Below the pieces are notes generated by a model. That model saw only the letters and a list, made by a program, of their open reading frames with translations, made no database searches and had not been told where the DNA came from. Source: Lactococcus sp. dk101 (GTDB taxonomy: Bacteria; Bacillota; Bacilli; Lactobacillales; Streptococcaceae). Taken from it: a DNA stretch of 64,000 bases. The stretch covers positions 1 to 64,000 of the forward strand of contig NZ_WITI01000006.1 of assembly GCF_009601055.1 (NCBI RefSeq), given 5' to 3'. Shown here piece after piece: positions 8,997 to 17,457 of this stretch (position 1 is its first letter; every line of letters starts with the position of its first letter). The position numbers and the translations under genes were made by a program.

Positions 8997-10169
8997 TTAA
9001 TTTTTTATTGCTGTGTTGAGATTTCCTCTGCTTAAAAAGAGAGATAAAAAGCCAGTAAGCAGCAAGATAACTGCTGACACATAATAAGGAAAAACATGAT
9101 TGAAGTCAAATAAAGCACCCGCAGCAATCGGACCCAAAATATTCCCAAAACTTGTAAATGCGGAATTCAATCCATTGATTGCTCCTTGTGCATGGCCCGC
9201 ATGTTTAGACAGGTAAGTCGTTACCGCAGGTCTGAATAAATCAAAGGCCAAAAAGACGATGAATGTCGAGAAGATAACGACCAGATTTGATTTTGTAAAC
9301 GCAATCGCTGCGATAAAAATCGCACTCACAAAGAAAGTCAGTTGAATAAGCCCAATTTCTCCAATGTGACTAATGATTTTATCGAATAGAAACAGTTGGA
9401 AAAACAAAGCCAGCGCCCCACTAACCGTCACAATCATGGCAATTTCGCCAGAACTAAAGCCAAAGTTAATGCTTGACATGATGCTATAAATCGACTCAAA
9501 AGCCTGTAAACCAAATGAAGAAATCAAAATGATGACAAACAAAGCACCGAACATGGGATTTTTAAGAATTTTCATCATAGAATTTGCTTCGGGGTCATTT
9601 TCATGGTGCATTTCCGCTCTTTGAGGCTCTTTGAGCATGGTCAAAGTCAAAATAAAACCAAGCAAGGATAAAATTGCCGCAAAATAAAAAGGAACACGAA
9701 TGCCAAATTGTGCGATAAACCCACCGATACCAGGGCCAATGATAAAGCCGCCACTAATGGCCGCTGAAACAATGCCCATGGCTTTGGTTCGTTCTTTTAA
9801 AGTCGTCACGTCTGCCACATAAGCAGTAACTGCTGGCATGACCATTGCTGCCGCAATTCCCCCTAATGCTCTAGAGACATAAAACCAGCTTTTGACCTCA
9901 GAAATACCAAATAAAAATTGCGAAAAGGCAAAGACAAGCATGCCGAGCGCAATCAATTTCTTGCGTCCGTATTTGTCTGATAAGGCCCCTGTAATCGGAG
10001 ATGCGACTAATTCAGCAAATGCGAAAATGGAAATCATCAACCCCATTGTTGTGCCAGTAAAATTCATCTGCTCTTTTAAGTCAGGTAAAATCGGAATGAC
10101 TAAACCTGCTCCAAGAAAGACCAGAAAAAGATTAGATATGACCAAATACATTGAACTTTTTTTATGCAT
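8997..10169 (-). CDS. MFS drug efflux transporter (TetA/NorA-like)
   Basis: A 390-residue membrane protein with about 12 TM helices and the MFS motif A GALSDKYGRKKL between TM2 and TM3; TM5 contains a motif-C-like AAISGGFIIGPGIGGF stretch typical of drug/proton antiporters. The likely role is export of toxic compounds; the substrate is unknown. The start at 10169 (MHKKSS) is chosen because GAGGGGG lies 4-9 nt upstream; an in-frame ATG at 10208 has no ribosome binding site. A terminator-like hairpin sits between the promoter and this start. Confidence 0.88.
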   Translation of the reverse strand: MHKKSSMYLVISNLFLVFLGAGLVIPILPDLKEQMNFTGTTMGLMISIFAFAELVASPITGALSDKYGRKKLIALGMLVFAFSQFLFGISEVKSWFYVSRALGGIAAAMVMPAVTAYVADVTTLKERTKAMGIVSAAISGGFIIGPGIGGFIAQFGIRVPFYFAAILSLLGFILTLTMLKEPQRAEMHHENDPEANSMMKILKNPMFGALFVIILISSFGLQAFESIYSIMSSINFGFSSGEIAMIVTVSGALALFFQLFLFDKIISHIGEIGLIQLTFFVSAIFIAAIAFTKSNLVVIFSTFIVFLAFDLFRPAVTTYLSKHAGHAQGAINGLNSAFTSFGNILGPIAAGALFDFNHVFPYYVSAVILLLTGFLSLFLSRGNLNTAIKN

Positions 10170-10179
10170 ATTCCCCCTC

Positions 10180-10238
10180 AAAAAAAGATAAAGCAGGCAC
10201 TCTTTCATGTTAACTGGAAGATTGAAGTCTGCTCTATC
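10180..10238 (-). promoter_or_regulatory. Terminator-like hairpin (candidate attenuator) in the MFS leader
   Basis: On the minus strand GATAGAGCAG (10229-10238) pairs with CTGCTTTATC (10187-10196), with one G-U pair, across a 32-nt loop, and is followed at once by T7. The hairpin lies directly upstream of the efflux gene's ribosome binding site. An extended -10 box (TGTTAAAAT) lies further upstream near 10300-10309. Confidence 0.6.
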
Positions 10239-10387
10239 GCTATTCTCTTATCCTAAAAAAGCGATTGATTGACAAAATGTATCAACAACCGCACTACACA
10301 TTTTAACATGATAAAGCAAATAATGCCACCCCTATGCTTTTGTAACCTTTATCTGAATTCTTTTCATTTTCCTATCCCAAGTAAAAT

Positions 10388-10413
10388 AAAAAGCCCACAT
10401 GTGAGCTTTTTTA
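10388..10413 (-). terminator. Terminator of the nuclease lipoprotein gene
   Basis: AAGCTCAC / GTGGGCTT stem-loop overlapping the stop codon, followed by T5 on the minus strand. Confidence 0.8.
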
Positions 10414-11541
10414 ATTTCTAGCATAACCATTGCTACGGCCTTCAACCGCTCCAGCATTTTGGGCTTCTGCAAGTGTCAGGTAACGATAATTACCTGGGTT
10501 TAAAACTGAACGATAGTAACGATCACTCTTGCTGACATAGACCATGCCAGATGCCGCTGTTGTCCAACCATCACTTGTTGTGGCTTGTCCAGTCGATGCT
10601 GTTGTCGTACTTTTTTGAGCAGGCGCGGCTGCTGCTGTTTGTGACGACGATGAACTGCTAGCTTTTACGGAGGACTGAGCAGTTGCCTTGTTGCTACCGC
10701 TCGTATAATCGATTTTATTTCCTTCAGCGCTATTGATCACTACAATTTCAGTATCAAGAACTCCGTCAGAGGATTTGATGTCCACAAGCGAGCCACGAGG
10801 AATTTTCTCACTTCCTTGATACAAGGGCGTGGTTTGATATTGAACCGTAACCGACGTATTTGGATGTGCTTTCCAATAATTTTCAACTGTTTCTTCAGCA
10901 AAGCGCATGCCACCGTCTTGATTGGCACCAACATTTTGGCTACGCGTTCCTGTGGTGAAGTTATAAGGAGAAGTGTAAGAAGCATTTCCTAACAGACTAT
11001 CTGCAATCGAGTGACTTCTATTCCACAGATAACCGTGATAAGTTCTCCCAGTCAAAGCATAGCTGATGGCCACTTTTTGATTGCTTGGCCAGTAAGGTGG
11101 ATCTAGTGGTTCTCCCTGTCTTGAGCCTTTTGATGCCTCAAATTGAGCATAAGTCAATACTGCTCTTGCTGTCGCTGATCTGCCCTGAGCGTCGCTCACA
11201 AATTTTGTCTGTCCAGCTGAAAGATTTTCAAAAGAACTGAGTTTAGCTTTGCCATTTTCATAATAATAATTTTTTGTTGGGCCAGCTGACTCTGCATTCG
11301 TATATTGAACTAATTGTGAGAGAATTGTCGCTTGATTGGCTGTTATACTCGCTTGACTTGCTGTGCTTGATTGACTTGTCGAAGACGTACTTGACTGACT
11401 TGTCGAGGACGTGCTTGATTGGCTAATGCTCGACTCAACACTACTGCTTGATTGACTTGACGATGTGTTTTCGGTTGAACTACAAGCCGTCAGTGTCAAT
11501 GCAGCAAGAAGACTTGTTCCCCAAATGAGTATTTTTTTCAT
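10411..11541 (-). CDS. Lipoprotein DNA/RNA non-specific endonuclease (EndA-like)
   Basis: A 376-residue protein with a lipoprotein signal peptide (lipobox LTAC), a Ser/Thr/Gln-rich linker containing 24-nt tandem repeats, a nuclease domain at about residues 85-280, a second Ser-rich linker, and a 45-residue C-terminal YYR...YLTLAEAQ module resembling excalibur-like domains. The beta-beta-alpha core reads NRSHSIAD where EndA/NucA enzymes have DRGH; the general-base His is kept. Expected to degrade DNA outside the cell, for nutrition or during competence. A second family member lies at 62333-63577. Confidence 0.8.
   Translation of the reverse strand: MKKILIWGTSLLAALTLTACSSTENTSSSQSSSSVESSISQSSTSSTSQSSTSSTSQSSTASQASITANQATILSQLVQYTNAESAGPTKNYYYENGKAKLSSFENLSAGQTKFVSDAQGRSATARAVLTYAQFEASKGSRQGEPLDPPYWPSNQKVAISYALTGRTYHGYLWNRSHSIADSLLGNASYTSPYNFTTGTRSQNVGANQDGGMRFAEETVENYWKAHPNTSVTVQYQTTPLYQGSEKIPRGSLVDIKSSDGVLDTEIVVINSAEGNKIDYTSGSNKATAQSSVKASSSSSSQTAAAAPAQKSTTTASTGQATTSDGWTTAASGMVYVSKSDRYYRSVLNPGNYRYLTLAEAQNAGAVEGRSNGYARN
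11373..11420 (-). repeat. 24-nt tandem repeat in the nuclease linker
   Basis: Two 24-nt units (11373-11396 and 11397-11420), differing at a few positions, encode SSTSSTSQ-type units; a shorter related unit precedes them at 11355-11372. Confidence 0.7.
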
Positions 11542-11659
11542 TATTTTTCTCCTTTTTAAATTATAACATTTAAAAATGCAGATTTGAATTTAATTATCAT
11601 GCTTCGAACTCTTTTTGAAGTGCTTTAATTTTTATACTTGCAATAAAAAAAACGACAGC

Positions 11660-12178
11660 CTAAACCTCGTTTTCTTCGTTTGTTCCTTTATTATTTTCAT
11701 AGATTTTACTCATGTAAAATTCATCAATATAGCAGCCATCAATACACATGGCGTCTTTTCGAACGCCCTCAATCGCAAAACCATTTTTTTGGTAAAGGGC
11801 AATCGCTTGAGTGTTGTTAATCATGACGGTCAACTCTGCGCGATGTATTTTTTCTTCTCTTGACCATTCATCCAAGGCCTTAAAAAATTGGTGGCCTAGC
11901 CCCTGGCCTTGATAAACTTTTAAAATTCCGATAATTACGTAAGCTGTGTCTTTCACACGGTGATAATGTCCACGCTCGGCACTCAAATAACCAATGAGTT
12001 GTCGATTGTCCTCAGCACCGATAATGAAGTCCGTATGTGCAACTTTAGCAACTGCTTGCCCAAGTTCATATTTTCGCTCGTCCGGTTCTAACATCATGAA
12101 AGACGTTTCTTGATCCAGCTGTTTTTGCAGTTTCCAAAAGGCCTCTGTATCGCCAATGTCAATTCTTCTTATTTTCAT
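11660..12178 (-). CDS. GNAT family N-acetyltransferase
   Basis: An acetyl-CoA-dependent acetyltransferase of unknown substrate. The acetyl-CoA loop is at QGQGLGHQFF and the C-terminal GNAT pattern ALYQKNGFAIEG is clear; QLDQETSFMMLEPDE at the start matches a common GNAT subgroup. The start MKIRRID (12178) is chosen by family alignment; a GTG at 12205 would add nine residues and neither has a strong ribosome binding site. It follows pncB closely on the same strand and may be co-transcribed. A short AACGA/TCGTT hairpin with T8 at its end is a weak terminator. Confidence 0.85.
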   Translation of the reverse strand: MKIRRIDIGDTEAFWKLQKQLDQETSFMMLEPDERKYELGQAVAKVAHTDFIIGAEDNRQLIGYLSAERGHYHRVKDTAYVIIGILKVYQGQGLGHQFFKALDEWSREEKIHRAELTVMINNTQAIALYQKNGFAIEGVRKDAMCIDGCYIDEFYMSKIYENNKGTNEENEV

Positions 12179-12238
12179 CATTTCGTACACAAATTGATGA
12201 CTCACACATGAAAAACAGTCTATCGAATTTGCCTTTCT

Positions 12239-13711
12239 CTAATCCAATTTTTGTTGAGAAACTCTTGCTCTGACTTCTGAAATCAGGCGCATTTTGTGAT
12301 TCCAGAGTTCTGTTGAAAGATCTACTGGATAAGGTTGCGGATTCAAGTCACGTTTGTATTCGTCCCAAAGTTCAATCAAGTTTTCATTAGAGTAGGCTTT
12401 GATTTCTTCGAGACTCGGACAATCGTAAACAAGTTGGCCTTGGTCAAAAATAAGATGCAACAAAGGACTTGCCTTGAAATCACGAACATTTTTATTGATA
12501 TATGTATAAAGTGGATGGAACATATAGATTTCTTCTGCTAAATCCGGACGTTCTGAATCAAATGTGATATAATCCCCTTCAGATTTGCCATCTGACGCTC
12601 TTGTAATGCGCCACACTTGTTTCTTCCCTGGTGTTGTTACTTTTTCAGCATTTGAAGAGATCTTAATGGTGTCTCGCATGCCTTCTTCTGCTGTTTCACC
12701 TTCGATTGATACCAGTTTATAAACGGCACCTAATGCAGGTTGATCATAAGCAGTGATGAGTTTTGTTCCAACACCCCAAACATCGATTTTGGCTTTCTGC
12801 ATCTTCAAACTCAAGATGGTTGATTCATCAAGGTCATTTGAGGCATAAATCTTGGCATCTGGATAGCCTGCATCGTCAAGTTGTTGGCGCACCTTTTTCG
12901 AAATATAAGCCATGTCGCCTGAGTCAATGCGGACGCCTTGGAAATTGATTTTTTCACCAAATTCACGTGCAACTTTGATGGCTGCAGGAACACCTGAACG
13001 TAGTGTATCATAAGTATCAACTAAAAAGACACAATCGCGGTGGGTTAAAGCATAGGCTTTAAATCCATCATAGTCATTACCATAGCTTTGAATCAAGGCA
13101 TGCGCGTGCGTTCCGCTGGCAGGTATGCCAAACATTTTGGCAGCTCTGACATTTGATGTGGCATCTGCACCACCAATATATGCGGCACGTGTTCCCCAAA
13201 TGGCAGCATCAAGTTCTTGCGCCCGACGACTCCCAAATTCCAACAACGGATCGTCACCAATGACAGACTTGATACGGCCTGCCTTGGTTGCAATCAAGGT
13301 TTGGAAGTTAACAATGTTCAAAAGCGCTGTTTCAATCAATTGACATTGGGCAAGTGGGCCTTCGATTTGAACAATCGGCTCACCCGCAAAAACCAAGTTC
13401 CCTTCTTTGACCGAACGAACGGTACACGTAAATTCTAAATTTTCAAGATAGGTCAAAAAGGCTTCTGGATAGTCTAATGTTCTCAAAAATTCAATATCAG
13501 ACTTGGAAAAACGCAAGTCCTTTAAATAATCAACAATTCGCTCTAAACCAGCAAAAATCGCATAACCATTATTAAAAGGCATTTCTCTGAAGAAAACCTC
13601 AAAAACCGCACGTTTATTATGTCGTCCGAGTTCAAAATAGGTCTGCATCATGTTGATTTGGTACAGATCAGTATGTAATGTCAAGCTGTCATCTGGATAT
13701 TGATATGGCAC
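12239..13711 (-). CDS. pncB: Nicotinate phosphoribosyltransferase
   Basis: Converts nicotinic acid and PRPP to nicotinate mononucleotide, the entry step of NAD salvage. At 490 residues it belongs to the longer Firmicutes PncB type. Landmarks are TDLYQINMM at the N-terminus, the EFGSRRAQ segment and RIDSGDMAYISKKVR. It starts with GTG behind GAGGTGAG at 5-nt spacing. Its promoter (-35 CTGACA 13766-13771, -10 TAAAAT 13743-13748) faces the divergent nadD promoter, so two NAD genes share one regulatory gap. Confidence 0.95.
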   Translation of the reverse strand: MPYQYPDDSLTLHTDLYQINMMQTYFELGRHNKRAVFEVFFREMPFNNGYAIFAGLERIVDYLKDLRFSKSDIEFLRTLDYPEAFLTYLENLEFTCTVRSVKEGNLVFAGEPIVQIEGPLAQCQLIETALLNIVNFQTLIATKAGRIKSVIGDDPLLEFGSRRAQELDAAIWGTRAAYIGGADATSNVRAAKMFGIPASGTHAHALIQSYGNDYDGFKAYALTHRDCVFLVDTYDTLRSGVPAAIKVAREFGEKINFQGVRIDSGDMAYISKKVRQQLDDAGYPDAKIYASNDLDESTILSLKMQKAKIDVWGVGTKLITAYDQPALGAVYKLVSIEGETAEEGMRDTIKISSNAEKVTTPGKKQVWRITRASDGKSEGDYITFDSERPDLAEEIYMFHPLYTYINKNVRDFKASPLLHLIFDQGQLVYDCPSLEEIKAYSNENLIELWDEYKRDLNPQPYPVDLSTELWNHKMRLISEVRARVSQQKLD

Positions 13712-13742
13712 TTGCTCACCTCTCTCATTTTATTCTCACTCT

Positions 13743-13806
13743 ATTTTACCAAAAAAACCAGCTAATGTCAGTAGGCCTACATGACTTCTTTGACTTATGT
13801 TATAAT
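13743..13806. promoter_or_regulatory. Divergent pncB/nadD promoters with a shared palindrome
   Basis: The pncB promoter is CTGACA-17-TAAAAT on the minus strand; the nadD promoter is an extended -10 TGTTATAAT ending at 13806. Between them GTAGGCCTAC (13771-13780) is a perfect 10-bp palindrome with imperfect GTCA-type extensions. It overlaps the pncB -35 and the nadD -35 region, a good place for an operator. Confidence 0.55.
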
Positions 13807-13812
13807 TTGAGT

Positions 13813-14394
13813 ATGAGAAACGAAAAGAAGAAAAAAATTGGGATTCTAGGTGGCAATTTTAATCCAGTTCATTTTGCCCATTTGATGTTGGCCGATCAGG
13901 CGCTTCAAGCCTTAAATTTGGATCAGGTCTGGTTAATGCCTGAGTATTTGCCCCCTCATGTTGATGAGAAAGAAACCATTGCTGCTAGTCATCGCATTGC
14001 CATGTTGGAACTTGCAATCGAAGGCAATCCGCATTTGGCTTTAGAACTTGGGGAAATTGAGCGCAAAGGCAAATCTTTTACTTTTGACAGTCTGTCAGTG
14101 CTGACAGCTGCACATCCCAATATGGAATTTTACTTTATCATAGGGAGTGACATGGTTGATTATCTGCCCAAATGGTATCGGATTGATGAGCTAATGCAGA
14201 TGGTTCAGTTTGTCGCCTTCAAGCGTGAAGATGTGGTCAACGAAAGCCCTTATCCAGTGCTTTGGATTGAGGCACCAGTGATGCCCCTCTCATCGACTTT
14301 AATTCGCCAGATGTTCAAAGACAAACGGACACCCAATTATCTTTTGCCAGCTTCTGTCATTGCTTACATCAAAAAAAATCAGCTCTATCAATAA
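13813..14394 (+). CDS. nadD: Nicotinate-nucleotide adenylyltransferase
   Basis: Joins nicotinate mononucleotide to AMP to give deamido-NAD. It has 193 residues. The nucleotidyltransferase motif is GGNFNPVHFAH near residues 11-21 and the C-terminal motif is LSSTLIRQ. The start at 13813 is chosen because the -10 TATAAT ends at 13806 and the family begins just before KKIGILGG; an upstream in-frame extension would lie before the promoter. The mRNA is therefore predicted to be leaderless. A TGTCA palindrome is inside the gene (14092-14107). Confidence 0.94.
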   Translation: MRNEKKKKIGILGGNFNPVHFAHLMLADQALQALNLDQVWLMPEYLPPHVDEKETIAASHRIAMLELAIEGNPHLALELGEIERKGKSFTFDSLSVLTAAHPNMEFYFIIGSDMVDYLPKWYRIDELMQMVQFVAFKREDVVNESPYPVLWIEAPVMPLSSTLIRQMFKDKRTPNYLLPASVIAYIKKNQLYQ

Positions 14395-14408
14395 GCTGAT
14401 TTTTTATT
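14372..14408. terminator. Bidirectional terminator between nadD and crcB
   Basis: AAAAATCAGCT and AGCTGATTTTT pair across an 8-nt loop; A-runs on one side and T-runs on the other serve both converging genes. The stem overlaps the nadD stop. Confidence 0.82.
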
Positions 14409-14760
14409 TTGCAAGCATTAAGCCGATGACAAGCGCCACAAAGCCTAATCCGTAACTGAGCAAAAAATATTCTGCAAAATGTCGATAATCCTTGTGGTCA
14501 ATCAAATCAAACAGTTCAAAATTATAAGTTGAAAATGTAGTCAAGCCGCCACAAAAACCAGTTGCGAAAATCTTAAACGTGTCTGATTGATTGCCAAAAT
14601 GGCCAAAAAGCCAACCAATCAACAAACATCCGATGATATTTACCAGATAGGTTCCGATTGGAAAACCGATTTTTTTAAAACTGACATTGAGTTGACTAAA
14701 AAGATAACGTACAACTGCGCCCAAGGCTGCAGAAAGTCCAATAAGTATGGTCTCAACCAT
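14404..14760 (-). CDS. crcB: Fluoride channel subunit CrcB/Fluc (second copy)
   Basis: A 118-residue, four-helix membrane protein of the Fluc fluoride-exporting channel. The pore motifs GTYLVNIIGCLLIG and GFCGGLTTFSTYNFE are intact. The start MVETILIG at 14760 is chosen because its ATG overlaps the stop of the upstream crcB, implying coupled translation; a longer in-frame start at 14781 exists. Adjacent, different CrcB copies usually form a heterodimeric channel. Confidence 0.92.
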   Translation of the reverse strand: MVETILIGLSAALGAVVRYLFSQLNVSFKKIGFPIGTYLVNIIGCLLIGWLFGHFGNQSDTFKIFATGFCGGLTTFSTYNFELFDLIDHKDYRHFAEYFLLSYGLGFVALVIGLMLAK

Positions 14761-15130
14761 GTGACACCAGCTTTCTTCCATGCGCCATTCCTAACATGGC
14801 CATGCCCAGCCCACCAAAGATAGATAGGAAAACATAAAGGGCAAGCGCCAGATAATGCGCATTGAGATAAAGAATTTCGCTGTCTAGCATAAAGGAGCTA
14901 AACGTTGTAAATGCGCCGATAAATCCCGTTCCAATCCCTAAAATCAATTTTTGATGGACATTTTTTGCGGCCAAGACGTTCTTAATTAAGAAAGTAAAAA
15001 GATAGCAACCAGCAAGATTGATAAGCAATGTGGCAAGCGGAAAATCAGCGATTTTTGGCAGGTATTGATTGAGTTGATAACGAGAAATCCCGCCAAAAAA
15101 GCCGAAAACAAAGACAATGATGATATTCAT
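14753..15130 (-). CDS. crcB: Fluoride channel subunit CrcB/Fluc (first copy)
   Basis: A 125-residue four-helix Fluc channel subunit with the motifs GGISRYQLNQ, ATLLINLAGCYLF and GTGFIGAFTTFSSFMLDSE. It overlaps the second copy by eight bases. GAGGAATTATT precedes the ATG. A terminator hairpin sits in the 39-nt gap after the upstream gene, so the pair may depend on read-through or an unseen promoter. No fluoride riboswitch fits in this gap. Confidence 0.92.
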   Translation of the reverse strand: MNIIIVFVFGFFGGISRYQLNQYLPKIADFPLATLLINLAGCYLFTFLIKNVLAAKNVHQKLILGIGTGFIGAFTTFSSFMLDSEILYLNAHYLALALYVFLSIFGGLGMAMLGMAHGRKLVSHG

Positions 15131-15142
15131 AATAATTCCTCA

Positions 15143-15168
15143 AAAGAAAACGACCTTACGGTCGTTTA
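15143..15168 (-). terminator. Terminator downstream of the DUF896 gene
   Basis: An AAACGACC / GGTCGTTT stem with a 4-nt loop is followed on the minus strand by TTTTCTTTT, just before the crcB ribosome binding site. Confidence 0.78.
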
Positions 15169-15169
15169 C

Positions 15170-15409
15170 TTATTCGCGTAAGCCACGTTCTTTTTGAAGC
15201 TTTTTAAGTTTGTCAGGAGTGATGTCACGCCCATCATCGTCCACAAGTTTTACATTTTCAACTTGTGAGCGGAAGTTTTCTTTGACAGAGTCAATGTATG
15301 CACGACGCAAAACTGCTTGTTCCTCTTGTTCTTCTGGAGAAAGGCCACCGTCTTTTTTCTTACGAGCCAATGCGTTGATTCTTTCGATTTGTTCTTTACT
15401 AATCGCCAT
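15170..15409 (-). CDS. DUF896 family small cytoplasmic protein (YnzC-like)
   Basis: A 79-residue charged helical protein. IERINALARKKKDGGLSPEEQEEQ and the Arg-rich middle are characteristic of DUF896, whose function is unknown (a B. subtilis relative is in the SOS-controlled yneA region). The start at 15409 is preferred because AAAGGA lies 6 nt before it; an ATG six bases upstream is too close to that site. It follows glyS by 26 nt and probably ends the glycyl-tRNA synthetase operon. Confidence 0.88.
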   Translation of the reverse strand: MAISKEQIERINALARKKKDGGLSPEEQEEQAVLRRAYIDSVKENFRSQVENVKLVDDDGRDITPDKLKKLQKERGLRE

Positions 15410-15435
15410 GTTCATTCCTTTCTGATTGCTTCTTT

Positions 15436-17457
15436 TTATTTTGTAATAATTTTTGTGAAATCACCTAGTTGGTTGGTCATTGTTACAACTTCTGTCAGCA
15501 GTGACAAGCGGTTGTTCTTAACCTTTTCATCGTCAACCATGACCATGACATTTTCAAAGAAGGTTGAAATTGCTGGTGCCAACTGATGAACAATGCTTCT
15601 GAATTTCATTTCAGTTTCAAGACCGTCCCATTCCAACTTGAGATTTTCAACAGTTTCATAGAGACCTGTTTCAGCTTCATTTTCCATAAGGCTGGCATCA
15701 ACTGGTTGGCTTGTTTCAACTTTTTTAGCCAAATTGATCACACGGGCCACATTTTCAACTGCTGGTTTAAATGGTGCGTGTTCTTGGTGTGCTGAAATCA
15801 CGTGTGCTGCTTCCATGATTGCAGCAAGGTCAATCGGTTGCGCTTCAACAACGGCATCCACAATATCGTAACGCACGCCATCTTCGAGCAACAATTTTTG
15901 AATTCTTGCTTTCATGAATTCACGTAATTCTGCCTTGTTTTCAAAGTCAAATTGGTCAATAAATTGAACAAAATCAAAACGCCAATTCATTTTTTCAATG
16001 ATTCGGATTAAACCTTGAGCTGCACGACGTAAAGCATACGGGTCGTTCGAACCACTTGGAATCAAGCCTGCATTAAAGAAACTCATCAAACTATCCAATT
16101 TGTCACTTGCAGCAAGCAAACTTCCTACTTTTGTCGCTGGTAATTCGCCATCGGCAGAAGTTGGCATGTAATGTTCACGAATCGCAGCAGAAACTGCTTC
16201 GTTTTCACCTGCAAGGCGGGCATATTTTTCACCCATCACCCCTTGAAGTTCATCAAATTCGCCAACCATACCTGTCAACAAATCAAACTTGTAAATCTCA
16301 CTCGCGCGCGCCAAATCAGCTTTTTCAGTCGCTGAAGCACCAATCAAATCCGCTAATTTATGACCAACTGCTTTTGTTCTTGCCATGTGTTCTGTAATGC
16401 TACCAATTTTAGCGTGGAAAGTAACTTTTGAAAGTTTTTCAACCAAATCTTCAAGTTTCAATTTTTGGTCTTCATTCCAGAAAAATTCAGCATCTTCAAG
16501 ACGGGCAACGAGAACTTTTTCATTTCCTTCGATCACTTTTTCCATGTGTTCGCCGTTCCCATTTCGAACAGAAATGAAGTGCGGTGCGAGCTTGCCATCT
16601 TTGGTATAAACTTCGAAATAACGTTGGTTATCACGCATTGACGTAACCAAAACTTCTGCTGGCACTTCCAAATATTTTTCGTCAAATGAACCGACAAAAG
16701 CTGTTGGATATTCAACGATATTGTTGACTTCTTCAAGCAAGCCTTCGTGCAAAATCACGTCCCAGTTGTGTTCAGCAGCCAATGTCAAGATTTGTTCAGA
16801 AATAGCTGCCTTACGCGCTTCGCTGTCAGCCATGACAAAGTGTGCTGTCATCGCTGACAAGTAATCTTCTGCTGTTTCAATCGTAAATGTTGCGTCATGG
16901 TCAAGGAAACGGTGACCACGAGATTGATTGCCAGCAGTCACATCAAGCAAGCTAAATGGCACCACTTCATTGTCAAGTAAGCTGACCAACCATTGAATAG
17001 GACGAACAAACAAAAAGCTGTTATTTGCCCATTTCATGTAAGTTGAAAACTGCATTTTTTCAATCACATCACGACTGACAGCTGTCAAAATGCTGCTTGT
17101 AGCGACACCTTCGATATGTTTTTCAGCGTAGTAGTAATCGCCTTTAAGCAACAAATCGTCAGGATTAACCCCTTGTCCACGCGAGAAACCTTGAATGGCT
17201 TTTGACCAGTTGCCTTCTTTATCTTTGGCAATTTTCGCAGATGGCCCTTTGACTTCTTCATCAGAAGAAGCTGATTGTTCCGCCAAACCTTCAACCAAAA
17301 GCGTCAAGCGACGAGGAGTTGAAAATTTAACAATACGGTCAAAGCTGACACGATGTTCTGTCAAAAACGCTGACATGCGTTCTTCAAGCTGATTGATACT
17401 TGGCGTCACCAAGTGTGCTGGAACTTCTTCCAGACCAATTTCTAATAAATAATTCAT
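15436..17457 (-). CDS. glyS: Glycyl-tRNA synthetase beta subunit
   Basis: The tRNA-binding subunit of the alpha2-beta2 glycyl-tRNA synthetase. It has 673 residues; the N-terminal LLEIGLEEVPAHL, HRFLDHD near residue 182 and the HD-like and anticodon-binding-like C-terminal parts match bacterial GlyS. The ATG overlaps the stop of the upstream acetyltransferase (ATGA), with AGGAAAA as ribosome binding site inside that gene. In most Firmicutes glyS directly follows glyQ; here two genes intervene. It carries three TGTCA palindromes, two of them 6 nt apart (16823-16860). Confidence 0.97.
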   Translation of the reverse strand: MNYLLEIGLEEVPAHLVTPSINQLEERMSAFLTEHRVSFDRIVKFSTPRRLTLLVEGLAEQSASSDEEVKGPSAKIAKDKEGNWSKAIQGFSRGQGVNPDDLLLKGDYYYAEKHIEGVATSSILTAVSRDVIEKMQFSTYMKWANNSFLFVRPIQWLVSLLDNEVVPFSLLDVTAGNQSRGHRFLDHDATFTIETAEDYLSAMTAHFVMADSEARKAAISEQILTLAAEHNWDVILHEGLLEEVNNIVEYPTAFVGSFDEKYLEVPAEVLVTSMRDNQRYFEVYTKDGKLAPHFISVRNGNGEHMEKVIEGNEKVLVARLEDAEFFWNEDQKLKLEDLVEKLSKVTFHAKIGSITEHMARTKAVGHKLADLIGASATEKADLARASEIYKFDLLTGMVGEFDELQGVMGEKYARLAGENEAVSAAIREHYMPTSADGELPATKVGSLLAASDKLDSLMSFFNAGLIPSGSNDPYALRRAAQGLIRIIEKMNWRFDFVQFIDQFDFENKAELREFMKARIQKLLLEDGVRYDIVDAVVEAQPIDLAAIMEAAHVISAHQEHAPFKPAVENVARVINLAKKVETSQPVDASLMENEAETGLYETVENLKLEWDGLETEMKFRSIVHQLAPAISTFFENVMVMVDDEKVKNNRLSLLTEVVTMTNQLGDFTKIITK

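Noticed and set aside
15131-15169. Fluoride riboswitch upstream of the crcB pair
   Set aside because: The gap is only 39 nt and is filled by the upstream gene's terminator and the crcB ribosome binding site.
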